DNA of 11,300 bases from Actinomycetota bacterium (GTDB lineage: Bacteria; Actinomycetota; Thermoleophilia; Gaiellales; Gaiellaceae). The notes beneath the pieces were generated by a model. That model was not told the DNA's origin, searched no databases, and saw nothing but the letters and a program-made list of their open reading frames with translations. The translations under genes were made by a program, and so were the position numbers. The DNA is taken from contig JACDAS010000102.1 in the NCBI GenBank assembly GCA_013695295.1, positions 1-11,300 on the forward strand, in the 5' to 3' direction. Below, piece by piece: positions 11,110 to 11,300 of this stretch (its first letter is position 1; the number at the start of each line of letters is the position of its first letter).

Positions 11110-11300
11110 CTACTTGACGACTTCGGTGACGACGCCGGCTCCGACGGTGCGCCCGCCCTCGCGAATCGCGAAGCGGAGTCCCTGGTCCATGGCGATCGGC
11201 TGGATCAGCTCGATGTCCATGTTCGTGTTGTCGCCCGGCATGACCATCTCCTGACCCTCCGGGAGCTTGATCGAGCCGGTGACGTCTGTCGTCCGGAAGT
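11110..11300 (-). CDS. tuf: elongation factor Tu, C-terminal fragment (cut by window)
   Basis: EF-Tu carries aminoacyl-tRNA to the ribosome as a GTP complex. Only the last 63 or so codons are visible. They translate to the end of domain 3: FRTTDVTGSIKLPEG, then MVMPGDNTNMDIELIQPIAM, FAIREGGRTVGAGVV and the terminal TEVVK before a TAG stop. This ending is diagnostic for EF-Tu. The N-terminal GTPase domain lies to the right of the window. The stop is 19 bases from rpsJ, with no terminator between them, so the str-type and S10 clusters seem joined. Confidence 0.97.
   Translation of the reverse strand, partial: FRTTDVTGSIKLPEGQEMVMPGDNTNMDIELIQPIAMDQGLRFAIREGGRTVGAGVVTEVVK

Overview
This window is a single block of ribosomal protein genes, all on the minus strand. 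It reads from right to left: tuf (3' end only), rpsJ, rplC, rplD, rplW, rplB, rpsS, rplV, rpsC, rplP, rpmC, rpsQ, rplN, rplX, rplE, rpsN, rpsH, rplF, rplR, rpsE, rpmD and rplO (cut at the left edge). This is the classical S10 operon joined directly to the spc operon. The DNA is very GC-rich, seven of the 20 visible starts are GTG, and S14 and L24 carry zinc-binding cysteines. Together with the long low-complexity tails on S3, S5, S17 and L22 this suggests a high-GC actinobacterium, perhaps of the Thermoleophilia (Solirubrobacterales or Gaiellales). That placement is inference; no marker was searched.

Layout: most junctions are extremely tight. Seven are TGATG (stop and start share one base). 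The others are one TAGTG, one ATGA, two 8-base overlaps, one 14-base overlap and one direct abutment (rplE/rpsN). EF-Tu ends only 19 bases before rpsJ, so the str-type and S10 clusters appear continuous and there is no room for an S10-type leader. I see no intrinsic terminator and no convincing promoter, so the cluster is probably one long transcript with translational coupling.

The interest lies in the few gaps. The rplW-rplB gap (8968-9130) and the rpsQ-rplN gap (4366-4528) hold two copies of a foldback element. The copies share two identical blocks of 13 and 19 bases. These flank a central hairpin whose stem has changed by compensatory substitutions, and the whole is enclosed by long outer arms of unrelated sequence. 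In both cases the arm nearest the downstream gene contains that gene's ribosome binding site. Smaller hairpins lie over the rpsJ stop, the rplC start and the rpsN stop. A possible 14-codon leader ORF overlaps the rplC start as ATGA, and a 27-base-period direct repeat lies between rplB and rpsS.

The proteins assemble into the two ribosomal subunits (plus EF-Tu). The unusual ones are S17, with about 225 extra N-terminal residues, S3 with about 140 extra C-terminal residues, S5 with about 104, and L22 with about 55. All four extensions are predicted to be disordered and charged. The remaining proteins have near-standard lengths and intact family motifs.
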